A DNA stretch of 64,000 bases, taken from the NCBI RefSeq assembly GCF_035944375.1, contig NZ_DASZBE010000042.1. One strand, written 5' to 3'. This document shows, in pieces, positions 41,687 through 50,014 of the stretch; the first letter of the stretch is position 1, and every line of letters starts with the position of its first letter. Position numbers and translations under genes: made by a program. The notes under the pieces are model-generated. The model was not told the DNA's origin. It searched no databases and saw only the letters and a list, made by a program, of their open reading frames with translations. Source of the DNA: Allobosea sp035944375. GTDB lineage: Bacteria > Pseudomonadota > Alphaproteobacteria > Rhizobiales > Beijerinckiaceae.

Positions 41687-43026
41687 GGCGGCTGCTGCTG
41701 CGCCTCCTGCCGGCGCGGGCCGCCGCCCAGATCACCGCCATCGTCATCGGCTCGCTGGTTCTGGCCAATCTCGTGACGATCGCGGCGCTGCTCGTCCTCC
41801 TCCCGCCCGAACTCAAGCGCGTGCCGAACCTGCCCTATGTCACGGAGCTGGTCGCGATCGCCCGGACGATCGAGGCCGCGCCGACAGCGGCGGCGAAAGC
41901 GGCGATCGTCGATGCCGCGCTCGCCTCCCACCCGAAGCTGTCCCGCCTGCCCCCGGACGCGTCGCCGAGCGCGCGCGAGCCCACCTGGCCCGATCGCCAG
42001 ATGCTCGACAATCTCAGAGAGCGGTTCGGGGCCGAGACCCAGGTCCTGATGCTCGACGGCGTGCCCGGCCAGGGCGGTCCGCCGCCTTTCGGGTTGCGGT
42101 TTGCCGATGGCAGCGGCCTCGTGATGGCTCCCGAGGCGCGCACGCCGCCGCCGCGCGGCCAGGCCTTCATCTTCTATCTGGCGGTGATGATCGCGTTGCT
42201 CGTCTCGCTGGTGGGCCTGCTCTCGCTCTGGGCGGCGCGGGCCGTCGCGTCGCCGCTGTCACGGCTGGCGGAGGCCGTCGATCGCTTCGATCCCGACCGC
42301 GACACCATCGTGGCACCGGAGCAGGGGCCGATCGAGGTCAAGCGGCTGGCCGGCGCCTTCGGTGGCATGGCCGCGCGCATCCGCCGGCTGATCGACGACC
42401 GCACCCGCATGCTGGCCGCGGTCAGCCATGATCTGCGCACGCCGATCACGCGGCTGCGGCTGCGCGCCGACGAGATCGCCGATGAGCGCCAGCGCCGGGC
42501 CATCGTCTCCGATCTCGCGCTGATGGAGCGCATGGTCGGCGGGGCGCTGTCCTATCTGCGCGACGGGCGGGCGTCGGGCAGCATGGCGGCGACCGACATG
42601 CCGGCGCTGCTCCAGACGATCTGCGACGACTTCGCCGATCTCGGCCACATCGTGGTCTATGAGGGGCCGATGCGCGCCTCCGCCGTCTGCGACGCCGACC
42701 AGATGACCCGCGCCGTCAACAATCTCGTCGACAATGCGATCAAGTTCGGCGGCCGGGCCGTGGTGAAGCTCGACGACACCGATCCTGCCGCCATCGCGAT
42801 CGAGGTCGAGGATGACGGGCCCGGTATCGCCCCCGACGAGCGGGAGAAGGTGTTCGCGCCGTTCTATCGCAGCGATCTGGCCCGCACGCTGAAGGAGGGC
42901 AGCGGCTTCGGGCTCGGGCTGTCGATCGTGCGCGCGATCGCGGAAGCGCATCGCGGCAGCCTGACCCTGGCCGACCGCGAGGGTGGCGGGCTGCGGGTCC
43001 GGATCGCCTGGCCGCGGCGCTGGTAG
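41683..43026 (+). CDS. Sensor histidine kinase, HAMP and HisKA type
   Basis: A 447-residue membrane kinase. Two membrane helices (about 20-42 and 160-182) flank a roughly 115-residue periplasmic sensor. A HAMP linker follows (ASPLSRLAEAVDRFDPDRD). The H-box is AAVSHDLRTPITRLRLRADE, then the N-box NLVDNAIKFGG, G1 EDDGPGI and G2 GSGFGLGLSIV. It is of the EnvZ type. Co-directional overlap with the response-regulator gene makes the pair functional partners. The stimulus cannot be read from the sensor region. Confidence 0.94.
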   Translation: MRRLLLRLLPARAAAQITAIVIGSLVLANLVTIAALLVLLPPELKRVPNLPYVTELVAIARTIEAAPTAAAKAAIVDAALASHPKLSRLPPDASPSAREPTWPDRQMLDNLRERFGAETQVLMLDGVPGQGGPPPFGLRFADGSGLVMAPEARTPPPRGQAFIFYLAVMIALLVSLVGLLSLWAARAVASPLSRLAEAVDRFDPDRDTIVAPEQGPIEVKRLAGAFGGMAARIRRLIDDRTRMLAAVSHDLRTPITRLRLRADEIADERQRRAIVSDLALMERMVGGALSYLRDGRASGSMAATDMPALLQTICDDFADLGHIVVYEGPMRASAVCDADQMTRAVNNLVDNAIKFGGRAVVKLDDTDPAAIAIEVEDDGPGIAPDEREKVFAPFYRSDLARTLKEGSGFGLGLSIVRAIAEAHRGSLTLADREGGGLRVRIAWPRRW

Positions 43027-43094
43027 GGAACGCGGCGTCCCGTTTCGCGTTGACCCCGGATAGGCCCGCAGACGGGCGACATCAGGGGGTCGAG

Positions 43095-43280
43095 ATGACG
43101 ACGAGCACCAATCCCGCGAAGGAAAGCCTGCGCCAGGAACAGCAGGAGCAGCGCGAAGCCGCCAAAAAGGGCCCGGACGCCGAGCTCGACAAGGCGCTGA
43201 AGGACACCTTCCCGGCGAGCGACCCGATCGCCGCCCAGACGCCGATGAAGCCAGGCGCCGCCGACGACAAGGCGTCCTGA
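43095..43280 (+). CDS. Small acidic/basic hydrophilic protein of unknown function
   Basis: A 61-residue protein, MTTSTNPAKESLRQEQQEQR at the start, highly charged and with no membrane segment. The centre carries DKALKDTFPASDPIAAQTP; a DTFPASDP motif recurs in small uncharacterised proteins of many Proteobacteria, so this is probably a real gene. It is likely unstructured apart from a helix at the start. It lies 68 bases after the kinase gene and convergent with serA (4 bases between stops). Confidence 0.7.
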   Translation: MTTSTNPAKESLRQEQQEQREAAKKGPDAELDKALKDTFPASDPIAAQTPMKPGAADDKAS

Positions 43281-43284
43281 TCGC

Positions 43285-44541
43285 TCAGGCGCGCTGGTAG
43301 AGCAGGCGCGCGCGGATGGTGCCCTCGAGTGCCCGGATTTCGCGCAGCACATCGCGCGCATCCGCGCCGATGCTTTCGGCCTCCATCACGACATAGCCGA
43401 TCTCGCCGTCCGTCTGGTAGTTCTGGGCGGCGATGTTGACGTTGCGCGCGGCGAAGACGTCGTTCAGGCGCCGCAGCATGCCGGGCACATTGCGCTGGAC
43501 ATGGATGAAGCGCGTGCCGACCGCACGCGGTGTGAGCTGCACCTGCGGAAAATTCACCGCGCCCACCGTCGAGCCGACATCGGAGTAATCGATCAGCTTG
43601 CGCGCGACCTCGGCGCCGATGCGCTCCTGCGCCTCCTCGGTCGAGCCGCCGACATGCGGTGTCAGGATCACATTGGGCAGGCCCTGCAGCGGCGAGACGA
43701 AGCGGTCGGCGTTCGAGGCCGGCTCGACGGGGAAGACGTCGACCGCCGCGCCCGCGAGATGGCCGCTCTTGAGGGCAGAGGCCAGCGCGTCGAGATCGAC
43801 CACCGTACCGCGCGAATTGTTGATCAGGTAGCTGCCGGGGTTCATCGCCGCGATCTGCTCGGCGCCGATCATGCCGTGGGTCTGCGGCGTCTCCGGCACA
43901 TGCAGCGAGACGATGTCGGCCGTACCCAGCAATTCAGCGAGGCTGTCGACGGGCTCGGTGTTGCCGTGGCGCAGGCGATCGGTCTGATCATAATAGATCA
44001 CCCGCATGCCCATCGCCTCGGCCAGCGTCGAGAGCTGGCTGCCGATATTGCCGTAGCCGACGATGCCCAGCACCTTGCCGCGGACCTCGAAGGACCCTTC
44101 CGCCGACTTGTCCCAGCCGCCGCCATGCGCCGAGACCGAGCGGTCGGTGATCTTGCGCAGCAGCATGACGATCTCGCCGATGGTCAGTTCGGCGACACTG
44201 CGGGTGTTCGAGAAGGGTGCGTTGAAGACCGGCACGCCGCGGCTGCGCGCCGCCTCGAGATCGACCTGGTTGGTGCCGACCGAGAAACAGCCGACGGCAA
44301 AGAGCCGGTCGGCCTGGGCGAAGATCGCGTCGGTGAGCTGCGTGCGCGAGCGGATGCCGAGCACATGGACGCCTTCCAGCGCCTTCACCAGCGCGTCCTG
44401 GTCCAGCGCCTTGGGCAGGCGCGTCATGTTGGTGTAGCCGGCATTGACCAGGAGGTCGGCGGCGGAGTCGTTGATGCCTTCCAGCAGCAGGACCTTGATG
44501 CGGTCCTTGGACAGGGACAGGCGTTCGCTGTGTGTGGTCAT
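43285..44541 (-). CDS. serA: D-3-phosphoglycerate dehydrogenase
   Basis: A 418-residue enzyme of the E. coli SerA type. The NAD-binding motif is GIVGYGNIGSQLSTLAEAMG; the substrate Arg is in NNSRGTVVD, Glu follows in FPVEP, and the catalytic His is in TPHVGGSTEEAQ. The C-terminal ACT domain (about 345-418, FIHVQRNVPGMLRRLNDVF) should give feedback inhibition by serine. It performs the first step of serine synthesis, 3-phosphoglycerate to 3-phosphohydroxypyruvate. It is the last of three - strand genes after the SPFH and NfeD genes. Confidence 0.95.
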   Translation of the reverse strand: MTTHSERLSLSKDRIKVLLLEGINDSAADLLVNAGYTNMTRLPKALDQDALVKALEGVHVLGIRSRTQLTDAIFAQADRLFAVGCFSVGTNQVDLEAARSRGVPVFNAPFSNTRSVAELTIGEIVMLLRKITDRSVSAHGGGWDKSAEGSFEVRGKVLGIVGYGNIGSQLSTLAEAMGMRVIYYDQTDRLRHGNTEPVDSLAELLGTADIVSLHVPETPQTHGMIGAEQIAAMNPGSYLINNSRGTVVDLDALASALKSGHLAGAAVDVFPVEPASNADRFVSPLQGLPNVILTPHVGGSTEEAQERIGAEVARKLIDYSDVGSTVGAVNFPQVQLTPRAVGTRFIHVQRNVPGMLRRLNDVFAARNVNIAAQNYQTDGEIGYVVMEAESIGADARDVLREIRALEGTIRARLLYQRA

Positions 44542-44631
44542 GGGAAGGTTCGGTCTGGCGGCGGAGCGTCCGCTATAGACCCCTCGCGCCCCGACACAAC
44601 CTGATTTTGGCGTGGGCTCGCGGCAGGATGG

Positions 44632-45078
44632 TCACGCCTTCTCGACCAGCAGCGTCGCGCCCTCGACCCCGACCACCTTGACGTCGCTGCCCGCCAGCAA
44701 CTCCGGGCCTGTCACGCGCCAGGAGGAATCACCGACGCGAATGCGGCCTTCGCCGCCGAGCATCGTCGCCTCGAGTCTGAAGACCTTGCCGATGAGCTGG
44801 CGGCCGCGGTCATTGAGCCCGGTGGCCGCATCGGGCTCCTCGTTCTTGTGGCGCATCAGGAGGCGGCCGACCAGGACGGTCACCAGGCTGAAGCCGGCGA
44901 AGACGAGGGCGGCGATCTGCCAGCCGATATCGGTCAGTCCGACGACGGCGCCGGTCAGAAGCGCCGCGAGACCAAACCAGATCAGGAACACGCCGGGCGC
45001 AAGGACCTCGCCGCCGATCAGGACGAGGCCGAGGATGACCCAGCTCCAGCCGCCGAGCCATGTGATCGAAGCCGCCAT
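44632..45078 (-). CDS. NfeD family membrane protein
   Basis: A 148-residue protein with two to three N-terminal membrane helices (ITWLGGWSWVILGLVLIGGE, FLIWFGLAALLTGAVVG, AALVFAGFSLVTVLVG) and a C-terminal OB-fold (about residues 90-148, GKVFRLEATMLGGEGRIRVG). It is the short NfeD1b/YbbK type without the serine protease domain. NfeD proteins work next to SPFH (stomatin-like) proteins, encoded 12 bases upstream here, in membrane microdomain organisation or quality control. Confidence 0.92.
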   Translation of the reverse strand: MAASITWLGGWSWVILGLVLIGGEVLAPGVFLIWFGLAALLTGAVVGLTDIGWQIAALVFAGFSLVTVLVGRLLMRHKNEEPDAATGLNDRGRQLIGKVFRLEATMLGGEGRIRVGDSSWRVTGPELLAGSDVKVVGVEGATLLVEKA

Positions 45079-45090
45079 CGTTCGTGCCCC

Positions 45091-46071
45091 TCAGACGCCG
45101 CTGCGGCCGGCCGGTGGAACGGAACCGGTGCGCCGGTTCTCGACGGCATCGTCGCCGAACACCGCCTTGGTCAGCTGGGCGATGCCGCCGACGGTCCCGG
45201 CGAGCGCCGCGGCCTCGATCGGTACGATCACCACCTTGCTGTTGGGCGCGCCGGCGATCGCCTTCAGCGCGTCGGTGTAGCGCTCGGCGATCAGGAAGTT
45301 CGCGGCCTGGATGTCGCCCTTGCTGATCGCCTCCGAAACCATGGCGGTCGCGGCGGCTTCTGCCTGGGCGGAGCGCTCGCGCGCCTCGGCGTCGCGGAAG
45401 GCGGCCTCCTTGCGGCCTTCGGCGGCCAGGATCTGCGCCTGCTTGAGCCCCTCGGCCCGCAGGATCTCGGCCTGACGCATGCCGTCGGCCTCGAGCACGG
45501 CGGCGCGCTTCTCGCGCTCGGCCTTCATCTGGCGGTTCATCGCGCCGACGATGTCGGCCGGCGGGAGGATGTCGCGAATCTCGATGCGGGTGACCTTGAC
45601 GCCCCAGGGCGAGGCGGCGGCATCCATGACTCGCAGCAGCCGCTCATTGATCTCGTCGCGGTGGGAGAGCAACTGGTCGAGGTCCATCGAGCCGACGACG
45701 GTGCGGATATTGGTCATGGTCAGGGTGATCAGCGCCTCGTCGAGCGCCGAGACTTCGTAGCGCGCCTTGGCGGCGTCGAGGACCTGGTAGAAGGCGGCGG
45801 CGTCGATGCGCACGCCGGCATTGTCCTTGGTGATCGCCTCTTGCGAGGGAATGTCGAGCACCTGCTCCATGACATTCACCTTGTGGCCGATGCGGTCGAT
45901 ATAGGGGACGATCAGGTTTAGGCCCGCGCTGAGCGTGCGCGAATAGCGGCCGAAGCGCTCGACCGTGTAGTTGTAGCCCTGCGGCACCGTCTTCACGAGG
46001 AAGGCGATGGTGATGACGACCAGCATCACCAGCACGACGACGAAGATGCTGAAGCCCGAGAGCGTGTCCAT
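45091..46071 (-). CDS. SPFH/stomatin-like protein (QmcA-like)
   Basis: A 326-residue protein. One N-terminal membrane helix (residues 6-28) is followed by the SPFH domain (VPQGYNYTVERFGRYSRTLS, LDIPSQEAITKDNAGVRIDA, SHRDEINERLLRVMDAAASP) and a long helical, Ala/Glu-rich coiled coil (KAEREKRAAVLEADGMRQAE). It forms ring or cage assemblies on the membrane, in E. coli QmcA near FtsH-HflKC-like structures. With nfeD downstream it forms the standard qmcA-ybbK pair. Confidence 0.93.
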   Translation of the reverse strand: MDTLSGFSIFVVVLVMLVVITIAFLVKTVPQGYNYTVERFGRYSRTLSAGLNLIVPYIDRIGHKVNVMEQVLDIPSQEAITKDNAGVRIDAAAFYQVLDAAKARYEVSALDEALITLTMTNIRTVVGSMDLDQLLSHRDEINERLLRVMDAAASPWGVKVTRIEIRDILPPADIVGAMNRQMKAEREKRAAVLEADGMRQAEILRAEGLKQAQILAAEGRKEAAFRDAEARERSAQAEAAATAMVSEAISKGDIQAANFLIAERYTDALKAIAGAPNSKVVIVPIEAAALAGTVGGIAQLTKAVFGDDAVENRRTGSVPPAGRSGV

Positions 46072-46318
46072 GGTTTGAGCGTCCCCCTGTCGCGTGCCTG
46101 CCCCGTCGCGGGCCGGCGGCATGCAACCTGACGATTGCGACAGGCGAATGCAAGGTCGTGGCGGCGCGCGCGGCGGCGCTGGCACTCTTGGCAGTTTTTC
46201 GCCGCCAGCGGCGGGTTGTTGGCGGAATCTGCTCAGGAGCAGGCTGCCGAACCCGCGATTACGGTTCACATCGCGCGGCGCTTCCCGCATGATCGGGCAT
46301 CTGCTGGAGAGCCGCACC

Positions 46319-48712
46319 ATGTCCGATCCGCGCCTGCCGATTCTCGCCGAACTCGAGAAGAAGATTCTCTGGCTCGCCTCCTGGACGATCCACAACGCCA
46401 ACCATCTGCGCCAAAGCGACGACGGGATGAAGGTCGGTGGCCACCAGGCTTCTTCCGCCTCGCTGGCGACGATCATGACCGCGCTCTACATGGCGGCGCT
46501 GCGGCCGCAGGACCGGGTGGCGGTGAAGCCGCACGCCTCGCCGATCTTCCACGCGATCAACTATCTGATGGGCCTGCAGACCCGCGAGAAGCTTGAGAAC
46601 TTCCGGGCCTACAAGGGCGCGCAGAGCTATCCCTCCCGCACCAAGGATATCGACGACGTCGATTTCTCGACCGGCTCGGTCGGGCTGGGCGTCGCGCAGA
46701 CGCTGTTCTCCTCGCTGACGCAGGATTATGTCCGCGCCCATGGCTGGGGGCTGGACCGCGCGGAAGGCCGCATGGTGTCGCTGATCGGCGATGCCGAGCT
46801 CGACGAGGGCAATATCTTCGAGGCCCTGATGGAGGGCTGGAAGCACGGCCTGCGCAACACCTGGTGGGTGATCGATTACAACCGCCAGTCGCTCGACGCC
46901 GTCATCCGCGAGGGGCTCTACGACCGCTTCGAGACGATGTTCCGCAATTTCGGCTGGGATGTCGTGACGCTGAAATACGGCTCGCTGCAGCAGGCGGCCT
47001 TCAAGGAAAAAGGCGGCGAACGGCTCAAAAGCTGGATCGATTCCTGCCCCAACCAGCTCTATTCGGCGCTGACCTTCCAGGGCGGGGCCGCGTGGCGCAA
47101 GCGGCTGATGGACGATCTCGGCGATCAGGGGCCGGTGACGCAGCTGATCGAGAGCCGCTCCGACGCGGAGCTCTCGAAGCTGATGTGCAATCTCGGCGGG
47201 CACGATCTGCCCTCGATCCTCGAAGCCTTCGAGGCGATCGACCATGACCGGCCGGTCTGCTTCCTCGCCTACACCGTCAAGGGCTTCGGCCTCCCGCTGG
47301 CGGGGCACAAGGACAACCATGCCGGCCTGATGACCAAGGAGCAGATGGCGGGCTTCCAGAGCGCCAATGGCGTCCGCCCCGGCCATGAATGGGACCTGTT
47401 CGAGGGGCTGTCCCTGCCCGAGAGTGAGATCCGCGCCTTCCTCGACCGTGTCCCGTTCTTCGCGGAAGGCCGCCGCCGGCTGAGCGCACCGGTGCTGCCG
47501 GTGCCGGGCAAGCTCGAAGCGGGCATCCAGCCGGTGATGTCGACGCAGATGGGCTTCGGCAAGATCCTCGACGAGTTGGCGAAGTTCGGCGGGCCGCTGG
47601 CGGACCGGATCGTGACGACGGCTCCGGACGTCACCGTCTCGACCAATCTCGGCCCCTGGGTGAACCGGCGCGGGCTCTTCGCCAAGGCCTCGATGGCCGA
47701 CACCTTCAAGGACGAGCGCATCCCCTCGATGCAGAAATGGGAGTTCTCGCCGAAGGGCCAGCATGTCGAGCTTGGCATCGCCGAGATGAACCTGTTCATC
47801 AACCTCTCGGCGCTCGGCCTCTCGCACGCGACCTTCGGCGAGCGGCTGATCCCGATCGGCACGCTCTACGACCCCTTCATCTCGCGCGGGCTCGATGCGC
47901 TGAACTATGCCTGCTACCAGGATGCCCGCTTCATGGTGGTGGCGACGCCGTCGGGCGTGACGTTGGCGCCGGAAGGCGGGGCGCATCAGTCGATCGCGAC
48001 GCCGCTGATCGGCATGAGCCAGGACGGCTTATGCGCCTTCGAGCCGGCCTTCGTCGACGAGCTGGCGGTGATGATGCGCTGGTCGTTCGAGTACCTGCAG
48101 AAGGATGGCGAGGGCGATCCGGACGAGCGCACCTGGCTGCGCGACGAGACGGGCGGCTCGGTCTACCTGCGCCTCTCGACGCTGCAACTCGAACAGCCGC
48201 AACGGGCGATGACGCCCGAACTCGAGAGCGAGATCATCGACGGCGCCTATTGGCTCCGGAAGCCCGGCCCCAACGCCTCGGTCGTGATCGCCTATACGGG
48301 GGCGGTCGCGGCGGAGGCGATCAAGGCGGTCGGGCTTCTCGGCGAGGACCGGCGCGATGTCGGGCTGCTGGCGATCACCTCGGCCGACCGGCTCAACGCC
48401 GGCTGGCAGGCGGCCGAGCGGGCGCGCCAGCGCGGCAACCACCGCGCCACCAGCCATGTCGAGCGGCTGCTCGGCGATCTCTCGCGCGATTGCGGCATCG
48501 TTTCGGTGCTGGACGGGCATCCCGCGACGCTGGCCTGGCTCGGCAGCGTGCATGGCCACAGGCAAAAGGCGCTCGGCGTCGAGCATTTCGGCCAGACCGG
48601 GACGGTTGCGGATCTCTACCGCCATTTCGGCATCGACGCGAACGCGATCGTCCATGCCGCGCAGGCGGCGGCGCCGGGCCGGCCGGTACGTTATCTGAAG
48701 GCGCTGCCGTAA
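46319..48712 (+). CDS. Transketolase/AceE-like thiamine-diphosphate enzyme
   Basis: A 797-residue protein in one chain. The N-terminal part binds thiamine diphosphate: VGGHQASSASLATIMTALYM, FSTGSVGLGVAQT, SLIGDAELDEGN...N (the GDx25-30N motif). The middle domain shows the pyrimidine-binding Glu region (LGIAEMNLFINLSALGL), and the C-terminal domain is of transketolase type. It resembles homodimeric pyruvate dehydrogenase E1 (AceE) and transketolase, but no E2 or E3 gene lies nearby. The true substrate is not certain. The ATG at 46319 with GGAGAG seven bases upstream is preferred to one at 46289. Confidence 0.85.
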   Translation: MSDPRLPILAELEKKILWLASWTIHNANHLRQSDDGMKVGGHQASSASLATIMTALYMAALRPQDRVAVKPHASPIFHAINYLMGLQTREKLENFRAYKGAQSYPSRTKDIDDVDFSTGSVGLGVAQTLFSSLTQDYVRAHGWGLDRAEGRMVSLIGDAELDEGNIFEALMEGWKHGLRNTWWVIDYNRQSLDAVIREGLYDRFETMFRNFGWDVVTLKYGSLQQAAFKEKGGERLKSWIDSCPNQLYSALTFQGGAAWRKRLMDDLGDQGPVTQLIESRSDAELSKLMCNLGGHDLPSILEAFEAIDHDRPVCFLAYTVKGFGLPLAGHKDNHAGLMTKEQMAGFQSANGVRPGHEWDLFEGLSLPESEIRAFLDRVPFFAEGRRRLSAPVLPVPGKLEAGIQPVMSTQMGFGKILDELAKFGGPLADRIVTTAPDVTVSTNLGPWVNRRGLFAKASMADTFKDERIPSMQKWEFSPKGQHVELGIAEMNLFINLSALGLSHATFGERLIPIGTLYDPFISRGLDALNYACYQDARFMVVATPSGVTLAPEGGAHQSIATPLIGMSQDGLCAFEPAFVDELAVMMRWSFEYLQKDGEGDPDERTWLRDETGGSVYLRLSTLQLEQPQRAMTPELESEIIDGAYWLRKPGPNASVVIAYTGAVAAEAIKAVGLLGEDRRDVGLLAITSADRLNAGWQAAERARQRGNHRATSHVERLLGDLSRDCGIVSVLDGHPATLAWLGSVHGHRQKALGVEHFGQTGTVADLYRHFGIDANAIVHAAQAAAPGRPVRYLKALP

Positions 48713-48722
48713 AGGCGCCCAA

Positions 48723-48816
48723 CGTCATTCTCGGGCGGCGCGCAGCGCCGACCCGAGAATCTCATGACAGAAAAGAGCTGGTTGACGAGATGGTCGGGTC
48801 AAGCCCGACCATGACG
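48723..48816. repeat. Intergenic two-hairpin repeat, family R2, copy 2
   Basis: A 94-base element between the convergent thiamine-enzyme gene and a small secreted-protein gene. It matches the reverse complement of 21194-21287 without gaps. Three stem positions differ in compensated pairs: the inner GATGC/GCATC of copy 1 is GGCGC/GCGCC here, and GCTCGGG/CCCGAGC is GGTCGGG/CCCGACC. Confidence 0.85.
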
Positions 48817-48824
48817 TCCGCGCT

Positions 48825-49130
48825 TCAGAAGCGCGGCGTCGCGAAGGTGTTGGCGAAGGGGTTGGTGCCCGCGCCGATGCGGCCGGGCAGGGTCTCCTCG
48901 CCGAAGAAGCTGCCGAGGTTGGAATAGGTCGGGCCGGCGGAGACGTGCTGGCTGGCATAGCGGTTCATCGAGCCGACCGGGACAACGTTGCCCGCATCGA
49001 AATAGCTGCGTTTCTGCACGGTCACGCGCAGCGGGCCGCGGCGGTTCTGCGCTTCCGCGAAGGAGACCCAAACGGTCGACGCGGCGACGGAGAGGGCGAA
49101 AACGGCGGCGAGACGCTTGAGCGAACCCAT
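48825..49130 (-). CDS. Small secreted protein of unknown function
   Basis: A 101-residue protein starting MGSLKRLAAVFALSVAASTV, a clear signal peptide cut after AEAQ. The mature 72 residues are rich in Gly, Pro, Asn and Tyr (RSYFDAGNVVPVGSMNRYAS, GRIGAGTNPFANTFATPRF) with no Cys. Similar short periplasmic proteins are frequent in this order and have no known function. It stands alone between a repeat and a gap of 90 bases. Confidence 0.75.
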   Translation of the reverse strand: MGSLKRLAAVFALSVAASTVWVSFAEAQNRRGPLRVTVQKRSYFDAGNVVPVGSMNRYASQHVSAGPTYSNLGSFFGEETLPGRIGAGTNPFANTFATPRF

Positions 49131-49220
49131 GGCGACGACATCTCCAGAACAGCGGCGATCCGCTTGGTGCGAGAACGGGACTCGATGGTGAATCCTAGAC
49201 TACCGTAGTTAACGATTTTG

Positions 49221-50012
49221 TCAGCGCGGCCACAGCGGAAATGTGTCGCTGGAGCCTCCGGCCATGCGGACGACGCCACCCTTGCGGTCCCTGACGACCC
49301 GGCGCGTTCCCGGCGGGTAGAAGGTGGTGTTCTGGCACAGGGCCGGCTGCCCGGCGCGGCTGCCGAGATAGGCCAGGGCCGCCGATTCGCGCTGCGCCGG
49401 CGCGAGCTTGATGCGGTCGATCAGGCAGGCGAGGGAGGCCGCGTTGGCCGTCTGGACACCGGCGGCGCAGTAATAGCCGCCGAGCGCGAAGGCGGATGTC
49501 TCGAAGGCGTTGCGGAAGACGATGCAGGTCCGCACGCGCCCGTCGAGCTCTTCATAGATGAGATCGCGGCCGGCGAAGGTGCCCCAGCGCGTCGTCATGG
49601 TGTAGTGTGGCCCGCCGACCCGCGGGCGCAGCACGCGCAGCGGCTCGAACTGCCAGAACTGCGGCGTGGTGAGGGTGAAGGGGCGCCCGGCCTCGTCGGG
49701 CTCCGCCAGCACCAGCGCGGCGAAGGTCTCGTTCGTGCCGGGCCCGCCGAACTGCCAGCCCTCCTCGCGGCCCCGCGTCGGGTGGGTGGCGACGAGCGGG
49801 GTGCCCTGGGTGCCGGGGGGCTCGATCGCCCAGGAGAAGGCTGGTTGTCCCCGGCCGATGCTCGGCAGCTTGCCGTAGAGCCACCAGGCCACCAGCAGGA
49901 TCAACAGGAAGACGGCGGTGCCGAGGGCGAGAAACAAGAAGCGCGCGACGCCCAGCGCCGCGGTCCCCGTGGCGCCGATGATGGCGGTGGCGCGCGGAGC
50001 GTCAGCCGACAT
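49221..50012 (-). CDS. Membrane-anchored protein of unknown function, paralog of the next gene
   Basis: A 263-residue protein with one membrane helix (about residues 20-45, RFLFLALGTAVFLLILLVAWWL) and an outer domain. The C-terminal half has four cysteines: TCIVFRN, GGYYCAAG, LACLIDRIKL and PALCQN, enough for two disulfides. The same frame of residues recurs in the neighbouring protein (see 50015-51106), so the two are paralogs. I do not recognise a family with known function. The start is two bases from the stop of the upstream paralog. Confidence 0.72.
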   Translation of the reverse strand: MSADAPRATAIIGATGTAALGVARFLFLALGTAVFLLILLVAWWLYGKLPSIGRGQPAFSWAIEPPGTQGTPLVATHPTRGREEGWQFGGPGTNETFAALVLAEPDEAGRPFTLTTPQFWQFEPLRVLRPRVGGPHYTMTTRWGTFAGRDLIYEELDGRVRTCIVFRNAFETSAFALGGYYCAAGVQTANAASLACLIDRIKLAPAQRESAALAYLGSRAGQPALCQNTTFYPPGTRRVVRDRKGGVVRMAGGSSDTFPLWPR

Positions 50013-50014
50013 GG

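Noticed and set aside
46072..46318. Gene or element in the 247-base gap between the SPFH and thiamine-enzyme genes
   Set aside because: Divergent promoter space; no frame, repeat or operator convincing enough to call.
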